A DNA stretch of 64,000 bases from Agarilytica sp045430345 (GCA_045430345.1 JAILXT010000008.1:62001-126000), one strand, 5' to 3'; shown: positions 43,004 through 53,610, counted from the stretch's first letter. Made by a program: numbers and translations. Notes: generated from the sequence alone by a model not told the origin.

Positions 43004-43825
43004 TTATTTCGGCTTTTGTTGCGGTGGCAACAGCAATTCTGGGTCGAGGCGCTGATCAAACCAGTTAATGCGCCAATCCAAATGCGGGCCCGTCACTCTC
43101 CCCGTCGCACCAATCTCAGCAATAAGCTGGCCACGCGCTACGTAGTCCCCTTCGCCCACCAAGATTTTACTTAAATGAATAAATGTTGAAGATACGCCAT
43201 ACCCATGATCAACGATCAGTGTGCCGCCGGAATAATACATATCGTTATCCCTTAGCGACACTCGCCCTGCTGCGGGCGCAACAACCTTTGTGCCGACAGG
43301 CCCAGCGATATCCAGCCCATAATGAGGACGCTTCGGCACGCCATTAAACACTCGCTGACTACCATACACGCCTGTAACAGGACCTTCCGCCGGCCAATCG
43401 AAACCTAACGCATATTCGAGGCTTTCAGTCGTTTGCTGGCGCGCTTTCCATATCTTCGCAGCTTCACGCTTGATTCGCTGACTGACTTCAGGAGGTGGCG
43501 CTACATATTTCTGTTCTACACCTTCAATTTTTTGCGTAGCATAGTGCCGCTGCTCAACCTCATACTGATAACGCTGTTTTTTCCCTTCAGGGCTCTCAAT
43601 AGTTAATTCAATTTGCTTTGCCGTATCCCGACCAAGACCAAAAACGAAATGGCCTTTGTTTGTTACTTTAACTTCTCGTTTAAATACAAAAACTTTGTTA
43701 GCAGGGTCCGTTTTTCCTTTAAGTAAACCGCCTTGAACCCACTTGCCCGATATAATCGGTTCCGCATTCACAACCTGACCAAGTAAGATATTCACGGAAA
43801 GAATCAAACATAATATGTTGCGCAT
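43004..43825 (-). CDS. Secreted M23 peptidoglycan peptidase
   Basis: The start chosen is MRNILCLILSVN (43825); it gives a clear signal peptide cleaved after VVNA, and the longer frame has no site. 273 aa. The LytM domain has RPHYGLDIAGPVG (first zinc ligands His, Asp), DHGYGVSSTFIHLSKI and GPHLDWRINWFDQRLDPELL (HxxW where HxH is usual). The last position is DW, so one zinc ligand must be checked. The N-terminal domain resembles the region before LytM in proteins that cleave cross-links at the outer face. Confidence 0.88.
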   Translation of the reverse strand: MRNILCLILSVNILLGQVVNAEPIISGKWVQGGLLKGKTDPANKVFVFKREVKVTNKGHFVFGLGRDTAKQIELTIESPEGKKQRYQYEVEQRHYATQKIEGVEQKYVAPPPEVSQRIKREAAKIWKARQQTTESLEYALGFDWPAEGPVTGVYGSQRVFNGVPKRPHYGLDIAGPVGTKVVAPAAGRVSLRDNDMYYSGGTLIVDHGYGVSSTFIHLSKILVGEGDYVARGQLIAEIGATGRVTGPHLDWRINWFDQRLDPELLLPPQQKPK

Positions 43826-43984
43826 TCGATAGGTCTCTTGGCGTTTTTTATATATGCGTTTTATATGTGCGCTTTTAGTATCACAAGAGGGCGGAGTTAG
43901 ACCGAACCTCGCGCAAACCGAGCTCGCATTATAGCTCAGACAAATGCTTCGATAAAAAATTCTAAAATAAAATATTAAGAACAT

Positions 43985-44016
43985 AAAAAAGCTAACGAAA
44001 CATTTCGTTAGCTTTT
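43985..44016 (-). terminator. Bidirectional terminator after the adhesin gene
   Basis: AAAAAGCTAACGAAA and TTTCGTTAGCTTTT pair over 14 bases with a two-base loop, with A and T runs on both sides. It lies 29 bases past the stop of the adhesin and separates it from the M23 gene. Confidence 0.85.
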
Positions 44017-44044
44017 GAGTGATTAAGATAGAGGAAAAAAACGA

Positions 44045-47000
44045 CTAGTCAGTAATAAGATTTCCACCATCCAATAAGTTTTGAATAATTACCTGATCTG
44101 CACCGAGAAGCGTTAAATCCACACCCTCCAACACAATACTCATATCCGTAGCGACGCCATCACCATCTACATCCACACTTATGGTTGTATCGGTACCATC
44201 ACTCGAAAAAGAGAGATAACTATCCAGATCAATCGCATCGTTGCTCTCACCTTGAAGGAGATCAGAAATATCCAATACGTCGCCCAATGAAGCGTCAAAA
44301 TCAGTTATTACGTCATCGTCTCCAACATCTGTACTGCTCCAGACGAAAGTATCAGAACCAGTATCACCAGTTAGGGTATCGGTGCCACTTCCTCCAAATA
44401 GAATATCCTCGCCTGCACCGCCAATAAGGGTATCGTCACCTTGAGCACCGAAAAGAAGGTCATTCCCATCGCCGCCATCTAAGGTATCATCTCCTACACC
44501 GCCATCGATAATATCGCTACCCGCCAGGCCCGACACTTGATCGTCACCCGCGTCGGCTACCATCAGATCGTCCCCTGAGGTACCGGTTGAGATGTCATCG
44601 GACACTGTGCCAAATAAGGTATCATCAGTATCGACGAGATCGGGGTCGATTCCATCAGAAAACCCAGCAAGATCATCAACGGAGACCAATATTGTGTCTG
44701 TCGAAACCGCCTGATCAGCGTTACTACTTTCTTCACTCGTTGCTGTAACAGTTAAACTAAAGTCACCTACGAATCCGGCAGGAGGTCTTATTTGGATGTT
44801 TGCTAGATCCCACCCTTCAGTATGTACGTCAATAGAATCCGACCCAGCCGCAGCCAGATACTCATTTACCCCGTCGGTCAAAATAGCCCCTACGGGAATA
44901 CTACTAACGACAACACTCACAATACTTTCAGAACCGTCAGTATCGTCTACCGCAGCAACAATATTTGGCAACTCTATATAAGTGCCCTCTCCACCACGGC
45001 TTATCTGAACAGGGTAATAACCTCCATCGATATTATCTGCACCAGGTACAAAGCTTCCTATTTGTCCGCCAACACTCACCAAATCTTCCAGGCTTGAATA
45101 AATATTAAAGTTGGCAGCATTAAGCGCTTGAGGGTCACCACCATCAACAACCATATTCAACGAAAATTGCCCAATACCGTTTATGTTATTCACATAAACT
45201 TCGATACTGTAAAAACCATCCTCAGGCGCTGTAAAAGATTCTTGCGTAATAGGCACAACAGGGTTTAAAACATTCGGACCAAAATTACCCCAAGAATCGC
45301 CCGTGGTGCTGATAATTGTCTCACCACCTAACTCTACTCTCATTGAATCATCGCGATAGCCCTGGAATTCATATGTGCTGCCCGCTTCCAGAAATATTAG
45401 GCCTGTAACCGCATAGGAATCGCGTGTACCAATCTGAATCGTTGAACCGTTACTTGGAATAACATTAGTATTCGTTACTTCTTCCGGAGTTCCTAAACCA
45501 TCAATGATTCTTTGCGATGATGTAGCCGTAGCTAAATCGATAACACCTTCCTGTAGGGCCGCATTGTTATCAACGTTATTTAAATTATCAAAGAAGCTTA
45601 GAAGGAGGCCTGTAGAAACAGGCAAAGCAACCTCTTGTTCGCCATCAGTTTCTGTGGCTTCATCAAGCACCAAAGAGGGCGAGTCAGCAGATGCAGTAAC
45701 AACCAACGATGCGGTATTTTGAACAGGCAAAGCTGGGTCTCCATCGTTTACCCAGAATGAAAAGGTAGCAGTACCACTCCAATCGTCTGCCGGTTCAAAT
45801 GTCCACGTTCCGTCACCGTTATTTACAAAATCACCCTCTCCAGAAGTGAGCTGTAGCTCATCCGCGATTAAGGTATCGTTCTCAGGGTCGGTTGCGCCAA
45901 CCAATAGATCCTCTTGATCAATTAGAAGAACACCACTGTCTTCAGCGACTGGGGTTAGGGTTACAGGTACTACTTGCGGGGCATCGTTAACCCCGTTGAT
46001 GGTGATGTCGATCACTTGACTGGTCACGCCGTCGGCATTCAAGACCGTGAAGCTGTCGGTCAGGCTCGCACCCGCCGCCAGGCCTTGGATCGCCGCTTGG
46101 CTGTTGTCCGCCGCGTAATTCCAGTTGCCGTTCACATCAATATCCAGGGTGCCGTAGGTGCCGGTCTGACTGTCCGCGGTAAAGGCGTCTTCGCCCGCAT
46201 CGCCGCCGCTCGCACTTAAGCTGCCACTGTCGGTCAGGGTCGCCGCATCGTCTTCGGTCACGTCGCCGGCAATGTCACCACTGATCACGGGCACATCATC
46301 GGTGCCGTTGATGGTGATGTCGATCACTTGACTGGTCACGCCGTCGGCATTCAAGACCGTGAAGCTGTCGGTCAGGCTCGCACCCGCCGCCAGGCCTTGG
46401 ATCGCCGCTTGGCTGTTGTCCGCCGCATAATTCCAGTTGCCGTTCACATCAATATCCAGGGTGCCGTAGGTGCCGGTCTGACTGTCCGCGGTAAAGGCGT
46501 CTTCGCCCGCATCGCCCCCGGTCGCCGTGAGGCTGCCACTGTCGGTCAGGGTCGCGGCATCATCTTCGGTCACTGCGCCGGTGATATCCCCACTGATCAC
46601 GGGCACGTCGTCGGTGCCGTTAATGGTGATGTCGATCACTTGACTGGTCACGCCGTCGGCATTCAAGACCGTGAAGCTGTCCGTCAGGCTCACGCCCGCC
46701 GCCAAGGCTTGGATCGCCGGCTGATTGTTCGCCGCCGCGTAATCCCAGTTGCCGTTCGCGTCGATATTCAAGGTGCCGTAGGTGCCGGTCTGGCTGTCCG
46801 CGGTAAAGGCGTCTTCGCCCGCATCGCCCCCGGTCGCCGTGAGGCTGCCACTGTCGGTCAGGGTCGCGGCATCATCTTCGGTCACCGCGCCGGTGATATC
46901 CCCACTGATCACGGGCACGTCGTCCACAGCTGAAACACTTAAATCTGCCGTATTAGCTACACTAACTGTGCCGTCGCTGACATCAAAGCTGAAGTTCACC

Positions 47001-48322
47001 GGACCGTTGTAGTTGGCCGCCGGGGTGTAGACCCAGCCGTCGGTGGCGTTGCCACTGAGACTGCCTTCATCCACTTGCAGGTTTTCAATACTGAGGCTGT
47101 CGCCTTCAACATCCGTCGCGCCCGCCAGTAAGTCGGCTTCGCTGATCGCTAGGGTGTTGTCTTCCACGATGTCCGTCAGCGTAATCGCACTGACAGCCGG
47201 GACATCGTTTACCGATGCGACAAACAAACTTCCTGTGTTTTCTACCGTGCCGCCCTCTCCATCACCAATAACATATGTAAATTCAGCATCGCCAAACCAA
47301 TCATTACCTGGGATATAAGAAAAGGTTCCGTCACCATTATCAACTACGTCACCTTCCCCAGAAGTTAACGATACGCTCTCGACAGAAAGAACATCAAAAA
47401 GATCTATATCGTTAGCGCCAACCAATAATGTTTCAGAGGCGATATCGATGCCGCTATCCTCATCGATGGAACCCAAGTCAATTGACTCACCAATAAAGGG
47501 CGCGTCATTAACGTTGTTAACACGGAATATTAGTTCTGTGGTGACAGAATTGTTCTCCGCACCAGAATTATCTGTGGCTGTTACAGCCAATACATATTCC
47601 CCAAGCTGGGTAAAAGCTGCATCATTCGTCGCTGCGCCAGTAATAGTCCCAGTTTCGCTATTAAAGACCAGCCCATCAGGTAGAGCATCGATTGTAAAAC
47701 TGAGAGTTTGACCTATGTCGTCATCAAAAAAACTTTCGGATAAATCAAATTCAACTACAGCATCTTCATTGACAACGATATCAGCCAAACCTGTGGTGTA
47801 AGGCTGGGTGTTATAAAAATCAGGATTATCGATAAAGGTTACTGAGTTCACCGAACTCAGACCAGATGTTTCGAAACCACTTACAGGAGTAACCGAATCT
47901 GCGGTCAGCTCAATTCGAGCGCCTGAAAGCGCCGAAGAACTCGAACCTCCCGGTGCAGCGTCTCCTCCGGCGGCTGTTGCAGGGAGCAACTCCTCGATGG
48001 ATTCTCCACTCTCAACCGCTTGCGCGAGAAGTTCAAAATTTACATCCTCACCGACGCTCCCTTCAATTAAATCATCAAGACTATCCAATAGTTTTTGAGT
48101 GATAGTAAGTGTTTCGTCATGGCCTAAACTTATGGGCTTGTAGCCTTCCAAATTTAAGACAACAATACTGCTACCAATTGTTTTTACAGCACTTCCCATA
48201 TGCAGTTCATGACCGGGCTTACCAGCTATCTGCTCACCGTTAGGCCCCACTAGGACTACCTCACCCTGTATTCCGGCGATTTTTCCTAGCGTTTTGACCG
48301 TGTTTGATGCATCTTCTGACAT
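44045..48322 (-). CDS. RTX/VCBS surface adhesin, LapA-like, type I secreted
   Basis: 1425 aa. Residues 1-115 form a LapA-type retention module, ending in LLPATAAGGD; TAAG at 116-119 is the di-alanine site used by the LapG protease. Cadherin-like/VCBS repeats follow, including three near-identical 104-aa units (DNA period 312, about 46001-46920). Next come a PA14-like lectin domain (FLEAGSTYEFQGYRDDSMRV) and GGxGxD RTX repeats (DGGVGDDTLDGGDGNDLLFG). The calcium-binding C-terminus ends in a type I secretion signal. The TolC, HlyD and ABC exporter genes lie just upstream. It should mediate attachment or biofilm. Confidence 0.92.
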   Translation of the reverse strand: MSEDASNTVKTLGKIAGIQGEVVLVGPNGEQIAGKPGHELHMGSAVKTIGSSIVVLNLEGYKPISLGHDETLTITQKLLDSLDDLIEGSVGEDVNFELLAQAVESGESIEELLPATAAGGDAAPGGSSSSALSGARIELTADSVTPVSGFETSGLSSVNSVTFIDNPDFYNTQPYTTGLADIVVNEDAVVEFDLSESFFDDDIGQTLSFTIDALPDGLVFNSETGTITGAATNDAAFTQLGEYVLAVTATDNSGAENNSVTTELIFRVNNVNDAPFIGESIDLGSIDEDSGIDIASETLLVGANDIDLFDVLSVESVSLTSGEGDVVDNGDGTFSYIPGNDWFGDAEFTYVIGDGEGGTVENTGSLFVASVNDVPAVSAITLTDIVEDNTLAISEADLLAGATDVEGDSLSIENLQVDEGSLSGNATDGWVYTPAANYNGPVNFSFDVSDGTVSVANTADLSVSAVDDVPVISGDITGAVTEDDAATLTDSGSLTATGGDAGEDAFTADSQTGTYGTLNIDANGNWDYAAANNQPAIQALAAGVSLTDSFTVLNADGVTSQVIDITINGTDDVPVISGDITGAVTEDDAATLTDSGSLTATGGDAGEDAFTADSQTGTYGTLDIDVNGNWNYAADNSQAAIQGLAAGASLTDSFTVLNADGVTSQVIDITINGTDDVPVISGDIAGDVTEDDAATLTDSGSLSASGGDAGEDAFTADSQTGTYGTLDIDVNGNWNYAADNSQAAIQGLAAGASLTDSFTVLNADGVTSQVIDITINGVNDAPQVVPVTLTPVAEDSGVLLIDQEDLLVGATDPENDTLIADELQLTSGEGDFVNNGDGTWTFEPADDWSGTATFSFWVNDGDPALPVQNTASLVVTASADSPSLVLDEATETDGEQEVALPVSTGLLLSFFDNLNNVDNNAALQEGVIDLATATSSQRIIDGLGTPEEVTNTNVIPSNGSTIQIGTRDSYAVTGLIFLEAGSTYEFQGYRDDSMRVELGGETIISTTGDSWGNFGPNVLNPVVPITQESFTAPEDGFYSIEVYVNNINGIGQFSLNMVVDGGDPQALNAANFNIYSSLEDLVSVGGQIGSFVPGADNIDGGYYPVQISRGGEGTYIELPNIVAAVDDTDGSESIVSVVVSSIPVGAILTDGVNEYLAAAGSDSIDVHTEGWDLANIQIRPPAGFVGDFSLTVTATSEESSNADQAVSTDTILVSVDDLAGFSDGIDPDLVDTDDTLFGTVSDDISTGTSGDDLMVADAGDDQVSGLAGSDIIDGGVGDDTLDGGDGNDLLFGAQGDDTLIGGAGEDILFGGSGTDTLTGDTGSDTFVWSSTDVGDDDVITDFDASLGDVLDISDLLQGESNDAIDLDSYLSFSSDGTDTTISVDVDGDGVATDMSIVLEGVDLTLLGADQVIIQNLLDGGNLITD
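46001..46920 (-). repeat. Three 312-bp tandem repeats in the adhesin gene
   Basis: GGTGATGTCGATCACTTGAC recurs at 46001, 46313 and 46625 (period 312). Units one and two are almost identical over their whole length; the third differs at scattered sites. Such identity favours copy-number change by recombination and hinders assembly. Confidence 0.9.
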
Positions 48323-48347
48323 AAGGAAACTAACCTTTACTTTTAGA

Positions 48348-49637
48348 TTACTCGTAACTAATACTTAACGCGCTGAGCAACGAGCCAGAGGCGTTAAAAA
48401 TTCTATATCCAGCATATAGCTGATCATACTGCGCGTTAATATGTGCTCTTCTAGATTCAACAACTTCAGTTTCTGTATTCAATAAATCCAGCAACGTTCT
48501 ACGCCCGATATTGAATTGCTTGGTATAGGCCGCTTTTGTTGCCGCAGCTGCATCAACATGCAGCAATAAAAATTTCATCTGCGCATTGAGCGCTTCATAG
48601 GCATTCCAAGATAAATTCATGCTTTCAACTACCTGCCGACGAGCGTTGTTGCGAATATCTTTTGACTGCTCTATTAATTTTGCCGTTTGCTTTCTGCGGG
48701 CTTTATCGGCGCCACCATTAAATAAATTATATTTAAGGCGCAATGCGATCACTAAGTCTTCATCTTCGCCTTCGGTACCAACATTCTCATCCCAGCGTTT
48801 TTCAGCTTCGAGTTTAAGTGTTGGCCAATAACTGCTCCCTGCTGCCTTGTGCTGCGCTCGCGCAGCTTTAAAGTCAGAAGATGCAGAATGCAACGTAGGA
48901 TGATTTTCCTCTGCTCTCGCAACGGCTTCTTCCAGCGATACGGGTAGACCCGATACACTTTCCGGCTTACGCATATTTTCTAGGTTTGGGTAAAACCCTG
49001 TTACACGTAAAAAATTTGCTTGAGCATCTGCGAGATTGTTCTGAGCAACCACCATATTCGCATTTGCTAACGCTAACCGAGCCGCGATCTGATCTAAATC
49101 CGCTTTGCTTCCCACCCCCGTTTTACTGCGTAGCGCCATCTGATCATATATATTTTGATGCTCCCATAGCGTGTTTCTCGCAAGATCCAACAACTCGGTA
49201 TGGCGCATTACGTTGAGATATACCTCGGAGGTCCTCAAGGCAATATCTTGAGCAGTTGTTTCAGCCAAGTACACAAGGCTTTCTTCTCGCGCTTTTTGAC
49301 GCTGTATCTCAGCGTTCGTACCAAGCCCGTCGAAAATCAACTGCTCTGCTTGCAATGACAGCTCTTCGCGATCGAAATCAACTTCATTGTTCCCTGTCGC
49401 TGGCGCAGTTCTAGTCTCTTTGCCAATCCCTGCATTTAAGTTCAATTTAGGTAAATACCCAGCCTTTGCCTGCTTAACTTCTTGCTTCCGAGATTGCAAT
49501 TCATGCTTAACGGATAACATTTCCGGATTCGTTTTTAGCGTCTGCTCTATCGTTTCGGATAGAGTAAATGCCTGCGCTGCGGTCCCCACGACACATAACA
49601 AAAGAGCAACCGCTCCCATTAAATACTTGCTGAACAT
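48348..49637 (-). CDS. TolC-family outer membrane protein
   Basis: The start MFSKYLMGAVALLLCVVG (49637) gives a signal peptide cleaved after AQA; AAGGTGG precedes it. 429 aa. Two repeated halves of the TolC fold are seen (LSETIEQTLKTNPEMLSVKH; VSLEEAVARAEENHPTLHSA), with long coiled helices and a C-terminal LLDLLNTETEVVESRRAHIN. It forms the outer-membrane exit of the type I system. It is followed after 25 bases by the adhesin gene, so the two are probably cotranscribed. Confidence 0.92.
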   Translation of the reverse strand: MFSKYLMGAVALLLCVVGTAAQAFTLSETIEQTLKTNPEMLSVKHELQSRKQEVKQAKAGYLPKLNLNAGIGKETRTAPATGNNEVDFDREELSLQAEQLIFDGLGTNAEIQRQKAREESLVYLAETTAQDIALRTSEVYLNVMRHTELLDLARNTLWEHQNIYDQMALRSKTGVGSKADLDQIAARLALANANMVVAQNNLADAQANFLRVTGFYPNLENMRKPESVSGLPVSLEEAVARAEENHPTLHSASSDFKAARAQHKAAGSSYWPTLKLEAEKRWDENVGTEGEDEDLVIALRLKYNLFNGGADKARRKQTAKLIEQSKDIRNNARRQVVESMNLSWNAYEALNAQMKFLLLHVDAAAATKAAYTKQFNIGRRTLLDLLNTETEVVESRRAHINAQYDQLYAGYRIFNASGSLLSALSISYE

Positions 49638-50084
49638 CCCACCCACCTTAACTTTGGTTAAAAATCGATCATGCAAAAAACGTGACAACTTTCGCACAAC
49701 CAACAACTTATTTCATAAAACGCTATTCACAGCCTATTTTTATTCTATTTATGCATACCCTGTATGTTTATTATTCTCTTAGCCTATAGTGCTTCATTGG
49801 ATGCGAACCGATATAAGCGATGCAATACGCCCGCTCGATACTAAACAATAGCCGACGTAAAACAATCCGACACACTGGATATCACACATATTATGTAGAG
49901 CAAAAAGCTCTGGGAAGGCTGGCCGTTACGCATAAGGCCACATCAGAGACAAAATGACACACTCAACGTTCGCTGAATAGCCGCCATTCTAAAACATAGG
50001 GCCATCATCGAACACTGGCTAAATCAAAGTAGATTGTAAAATTGAGTAAAACTGCGTAGTAACTTTACTACGAAGCAGAACGCG
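49638..50084. other. Intergenic region between exporter and tolC genes
   Basis: No gene is seen in 447 bases. CGTAGTA/TACTACG (50055-50072, four-base loop) then CAGTTTT on the minus strand is a terminator-like hairpin 13 bases after the HlyD stop. The promoter of the TolC-adhesin unit must lie in the remainder; none is obvious. Confidence 0.5.
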
Positions 50085-51473
50085 TTAGCGCTCTCTTAAG
50101 GCTAACTGTTTGGTTTTGAGTATTGGTTTAAGCATGTAATCCAATATGGTTTTCTTTCCCGTTAGAACATCCACGCTTACTGTCATACCCGGAATGATCG
50201 GCAATTCTGTTCCATCCGGCCCAATGAAAACGCGACTCGTCTCTACACGCACAAGATAAAAACTCTCTTGCTGCTCATCCAGAATAGTATCAGGACTGAT
50301 GTGAACCACTTTCCCATCTAAGCCCCCCATTATAGAAAAATCATACGCAGTGAATTTGATTTTCGCTTTTTGTCCGGGATGTAAATAAGCAATATCTGAA
50401 GGTCGGATTTTCGCCTCTATCAACAAGGTTTCTTCGCTTGGTACAATCTCCGCGATATCCATCCCTGGCTGGATAACGCCGCCAATGGTATTAACAAGCA
50501 AGCGCTTGACCGTTCCTGTAACCGGGGATTTAACAACCGTTCGCTTCACCCGATCAACCAGAGCCTCACTGGTTTCTGTCAGGCGCGATAATTCCAAAGA
50601 GATTTCATTTAACTGCTCCCTTGCATCCCGCTGAAAAGATAGGGACACATTGAGTAATTTTTCTTGCGCCTCCTTTAAACTAGAGCGCACTCGAGGCATA
50701 GCTAATTCCGACGCTCTGAGCTCGCCTTTTAAATCGTTTAACTGCCTCTCCAAGCGCAGCAACTCAACTTCAGACACAGCCCCTTCTGAAACCAGCGGGC
50801 GCGTCAATTTTAATTCTGCTTCCAAAAGCCCATAGCTCCGACCCAGCCGCTCTTTCTTCGCTTGCAACTCAGACAACTCCTGATTCTTTTGAGATACTTG
50901 CTGCTCAAGCACCTGAAGTTTCCCCTTCAGTTCGTCCTGCCTAGACGCGAAGAATGCCCGCTCCTGTCGGATCAGAGACGATTCCCATTTTGTGTCTTCC
51001 GGCACTCGAAATTCTTCACCCTCTGCCTCAGATCGTAAACGCAGCGATTTAATTTGCAATTGCGCTAACGTCACACCAGCTTCCCTTAACGAAGACGAAA
51101 AGCGTGTATCATCCAAACGCACAAGCGATTGCCCTCTCTCAACAATATCGCCCTCTTTAACATATCGCTCAGCTAAGATGCCGCCTTCTAAATTTTGAAT
51201 AATCTGAACCTGCTGAGACGGGATTACTTTTCCCTCTCCGCGAGTAAATTCATCTACGAAAGTAAAGCCCGCCCATAAAAAGAAGCAGATAAAAAAAACA
51301 ATGATGATCCTGAGTAGCGTCACTGCACCTTTTGGCGATTGCGCCAAAACCGCCGTTTTCGCTGAAGACACATAATTTAACTCATCGCCCGTCAGCGGTG
51401 GTATTGAGTCATCGTCGTACAGTACTGCGTGACGTAACGCCTTATATGCCTGCTTGATATGTTGACTAGGCAC
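50085..51473 (-). CDS. Type I secretion membrane fusion protein (HlyD family)
   Basis: 462 aa. One N-terminal transmembrane span (ITLLRIIIVFFICFFLWAGF region, about 50-75), then a barrel-lipoyl start (IQNLEGGILAERYVKEGDIV), a long coiled-coil hairpin (about 130-320, e.g. ELQAKKERLGRSYGLLEAEL), the second lipoyl half (VKSPVTGTVKRLLVNTIGGV) and a C-terminal beta domain (MTVSVDVLTGKKTILDYMLK). It bridges the ABC exporter and TolC. It overlaps the ABC gene by eight bases. Confidence 0.93.
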   Translation of the reverse strand: MPSQHIKQAYKALRHAVLYDDDSIPPLTGDELNYVSSAKTAVLAQSPKGAVTLLRIIIVFFICFFLWAGFTFVDEFTRGEGKVIPSQQVQIIQNLEGGILAERYVKEGDIVERGQSLVRLDDTRFSSSLREAGVTLAQLQIKSLRLRSEAEGEEFRVPEDTKWESSLIRQERAFFASRQDELKGKLQVLEQQVSQKNQELSELQAKKERLGRSYGLLEAELKLTRPLVSEGAVSEVELLRLERQLNDLKGELRASELAMPRVRSSLKEAQEKLLNVSLSFQRDAREQLNEISLELSRLTETSEALVDRVKRTVVKSPVTGTVKRLLVNTIGGVIQPGMDIAEIVPSEETLLIEAKIRPSDIAYLHPGQKAKIKFTAYDFSIMGGLDGKVVHISPDTILDEQQESFYLVRVETSRVFIGPDGTELPIIPGMTVSVDVLTGKKTILDYMLKPILKTKQLALRER

Positions 51474-53610
51474 GAATCTGTCCTTTTTGTAACGCTTCGA
51501 TTACTTTGTCTTTCGGACCATCAGCGACAACTTTCCCTGCATCTAATACGATCACACGACTGACCAAATTTAGAAGTGTTGTCTTGTGAGTCACAAGTAA
51601 CGCAGTTCTACCTTTTAACTCATCTTGAAGGCTCGTCATTAATTTATTTTCGCTCGCGTTATCCATAGCAGTACTTGGTTCATCCATTAGCATTATGGGA
51701 GGACTATTCACCAAGCCTCTTGCGACACTAATCGCTTGTCGTTGACCACCAGAAAGGCTCTCACCCCGCTCACCGATCATCCGCTCAAACCCTTTCGGGT
51801 GGCTATCCACAAAATCATTAACACCCGCAACACCGGCCACACGAATTATCTCTTCGTCAGAAATTACCTGATGCCGAAACGCGATATTATCCCGAATATT
51901 TCCATAAAATAAGACGCTATCTTGCGGGACATAACCAATGTTATCTCTAAGCTCAGCAGGGTCGATCTGAGTCATATCAATCCCATCGATCAGAACAGCC
52001 CCCCTGGTCGGTCGATACAAACCCATAAGTAATTTATGTAATGTTGATTTACCTGAACCGATACGACCAATTATCGCAACTTTTTCTCCGGACTTAATTT
52101 TAAACGAAACGCCCGACAAACTGCTGTTGGTTTCATTTGGGTAAGTAAATTCAACACCTCTAAACTCTACATCGCCCTGAAAGCTCAATCGCTCAACAAA
52201 CTTTCGACCCTCAGGCCGTTCTTGCTCACCATCTACGATTTCGTCTAGGGATTCCAACGCTAATTTGGACTGCTGGTACTGAACCAATAATCCTGATATT
52301 TGAGCCAAAGGCGCTAGCGCGCGACCAACCAAGATAACGCACGCAATAAGTGCACCCTGCGTTAAGTTGTTCTCTGAAATACTATAAACACCAACAATCA
52401 CGACAAACACTGATGACATCTGCAATACAAACGAAGCAAATGTAGCGGCACTCGTCGAGAAAAAACGCCAACGGACACCCCAATAGGCCAGCGTACCCAC
52501 TGCCGCTTCCCACTTACGTAGTATTTTACTCTCTGCACCCAAGCCTTTTAATGTTTCGAGGTTGGTTAACGCTTCAACCAATGTTGCGTTTTTTTGTGCC
52601 GACGCTAAAAATGTCTGGGCCACCAAAGCCTTTAACTTACCTTGAATAAATAGTGCATAAGCCAAAATTATCGGCACGGCAATAACAGGCACCCAAACGA
52701 TTGGCCCGCCTATATACGCCACAACAATGAGGAACAATATAACGAATGGAAGATCCACTAAGGTCGACACGGTTGCCGAGGTTATAAAATTACGAATAGT
52801 CTCAAACTCACGGACACGACTCGCAAAAGCGCCGACAGATTTGGGGTGAATCGAATAATGCGCCCCAAGCACTTTTTCTAAAATAAACGACGACAGCAGG
52901 ACGTCCGCCTTTTTCCCGGCGATTTCAATAAAGTAGGTCCTGAGCAGACGCAAAATCAAATCGAAACCAAACACGACCAGCACACCGATAGCCAAGGCCC
53001 AGAGTGTTTCAATCGCATTGTTTGGCACAACCCTATCGTATACATTCATCACGAATAGCGGGTTCGCCAACACAAAGATATTAATCATAAAGGACGCTAT
53101 GAGTACGTCACGATAAATTCGCCAGTTTTTGGCGAGGGTTCCCCAAAACCAATGAATTTCAACGCCAGACAAATCGACTTCTATTCGATTTTCGGTCTCG
53201 TCCATCGCTTTAGTCAAAACACAATATCCAGAATACTTCTGGTCTAATTCTGAAAGTGAAAGTGTTTTTACCTCACCATCTTCTGAATCAAATATTCGCG
53301 CCTCACCGTTTTTGGATATCCGCTCAAGCACCACCGCCCGATTATCCTCCATCAACAGGACCAAAGGCATTGTAAGTGTCGATATATTAGGCAAAGGACG
53401 CTTATTGATTTTTGCTTCGATTGTGACCCGCTGCGCCGCACGTGTAAAAAGTTCAGGGGTTAAGCGCCCATTGACCAAAGGCAAGCCCGCAGTTAACGAT
53501 GAGCGGGTCGCCTTACGCCCCTCTTCTGCACAAATATAAAGCAGCGACTCCAATAAGGAATCTTTATTAGACGCGGGCGGTTGACTGGTAGAAACGGATG
53601 AAGTGTTCAT
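51466..53610 (-). CDS. Type I secretion ABC transporter (LapB-like, degenerate C39 domain)
   Basis: 714 aa. The N-terminal 130 residues have the C39-like fold but no catalytic Cys/His motif, so it acts as a docking domain, as in RTX exporters. Six membrane helices lie at about 165-430. The ATPase has Walker A IGRIGSGKSTLHK, LSGGQRQAISVARGL and IMLMDEPSTAMD with the H-loop LLVTHKTTLL. It powers export of the adhesin. It is first in the order ABC, HlyD, then TolC and adhesin. Confidence 0.94.
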   Translation of the reverse strand: MNTSSVSTSQPPASNKDSLLESLLYICAEEGRKATRSSLTAGLPLVNGRLTPELFTRAAQRVTIEAKINKRPLPNISTLTMPLVLLMEDNRAVVLERISKNGEARIFDSEDGEVKTLSLSELDQKYSGYCVLTKAMDETENRIEVDLSGVEIHWFWGTLAKNWRIYRDVLIASFMINIFVLANPLFVMNVYDRVVPNNAIETLWALAIGVLVVFGFDLILRLLRTYFIEIAGKKADVLLSSFILEKVLGAHYSIHPKSVGAFASRVREFETIRNFITSATVSTLVDLPFVILFLIVVAYIGGPIVWVPVIAVPIILAYALFIQGKLKALVAQTFLASAQKNATLVEALTNLETLKGLGAESKILRKWEAAVGTLAYWGVRWRFFSTSAATFASFVLQMSSVFVVIVGVYSISENNLTQGALIACVILVGRALAPLAQISGLLVQYQQSKLALESLDEIVDGEQERPEGRKFVERLSFQGDVEFRGVEFTYPNETNSSLSGVSFKIKSGEKVAIIGRIGSGKSTLHKLLMGLYRPTRGAVLIDGIDMTQIDPAELRDNIGYVPQDSVLFYGNIRDNIAFRHQVISDEEIIRVAGVAGVNDFVDSHPKGFERMIGERGESLSGGQRQAISVARGLVNSPPIMLMDEPSTAMDNASENKLMTSLQDELKGRTALLVTHKTTLLNLVSRVIVLDAGKVVADGPKDKVIEALQKGQIRA

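Noticed and set aside
46328..46933. 201-aa plus-strand frame
   Set aside because: It is antisense to the repetitive adhesin gene and repeats with it.
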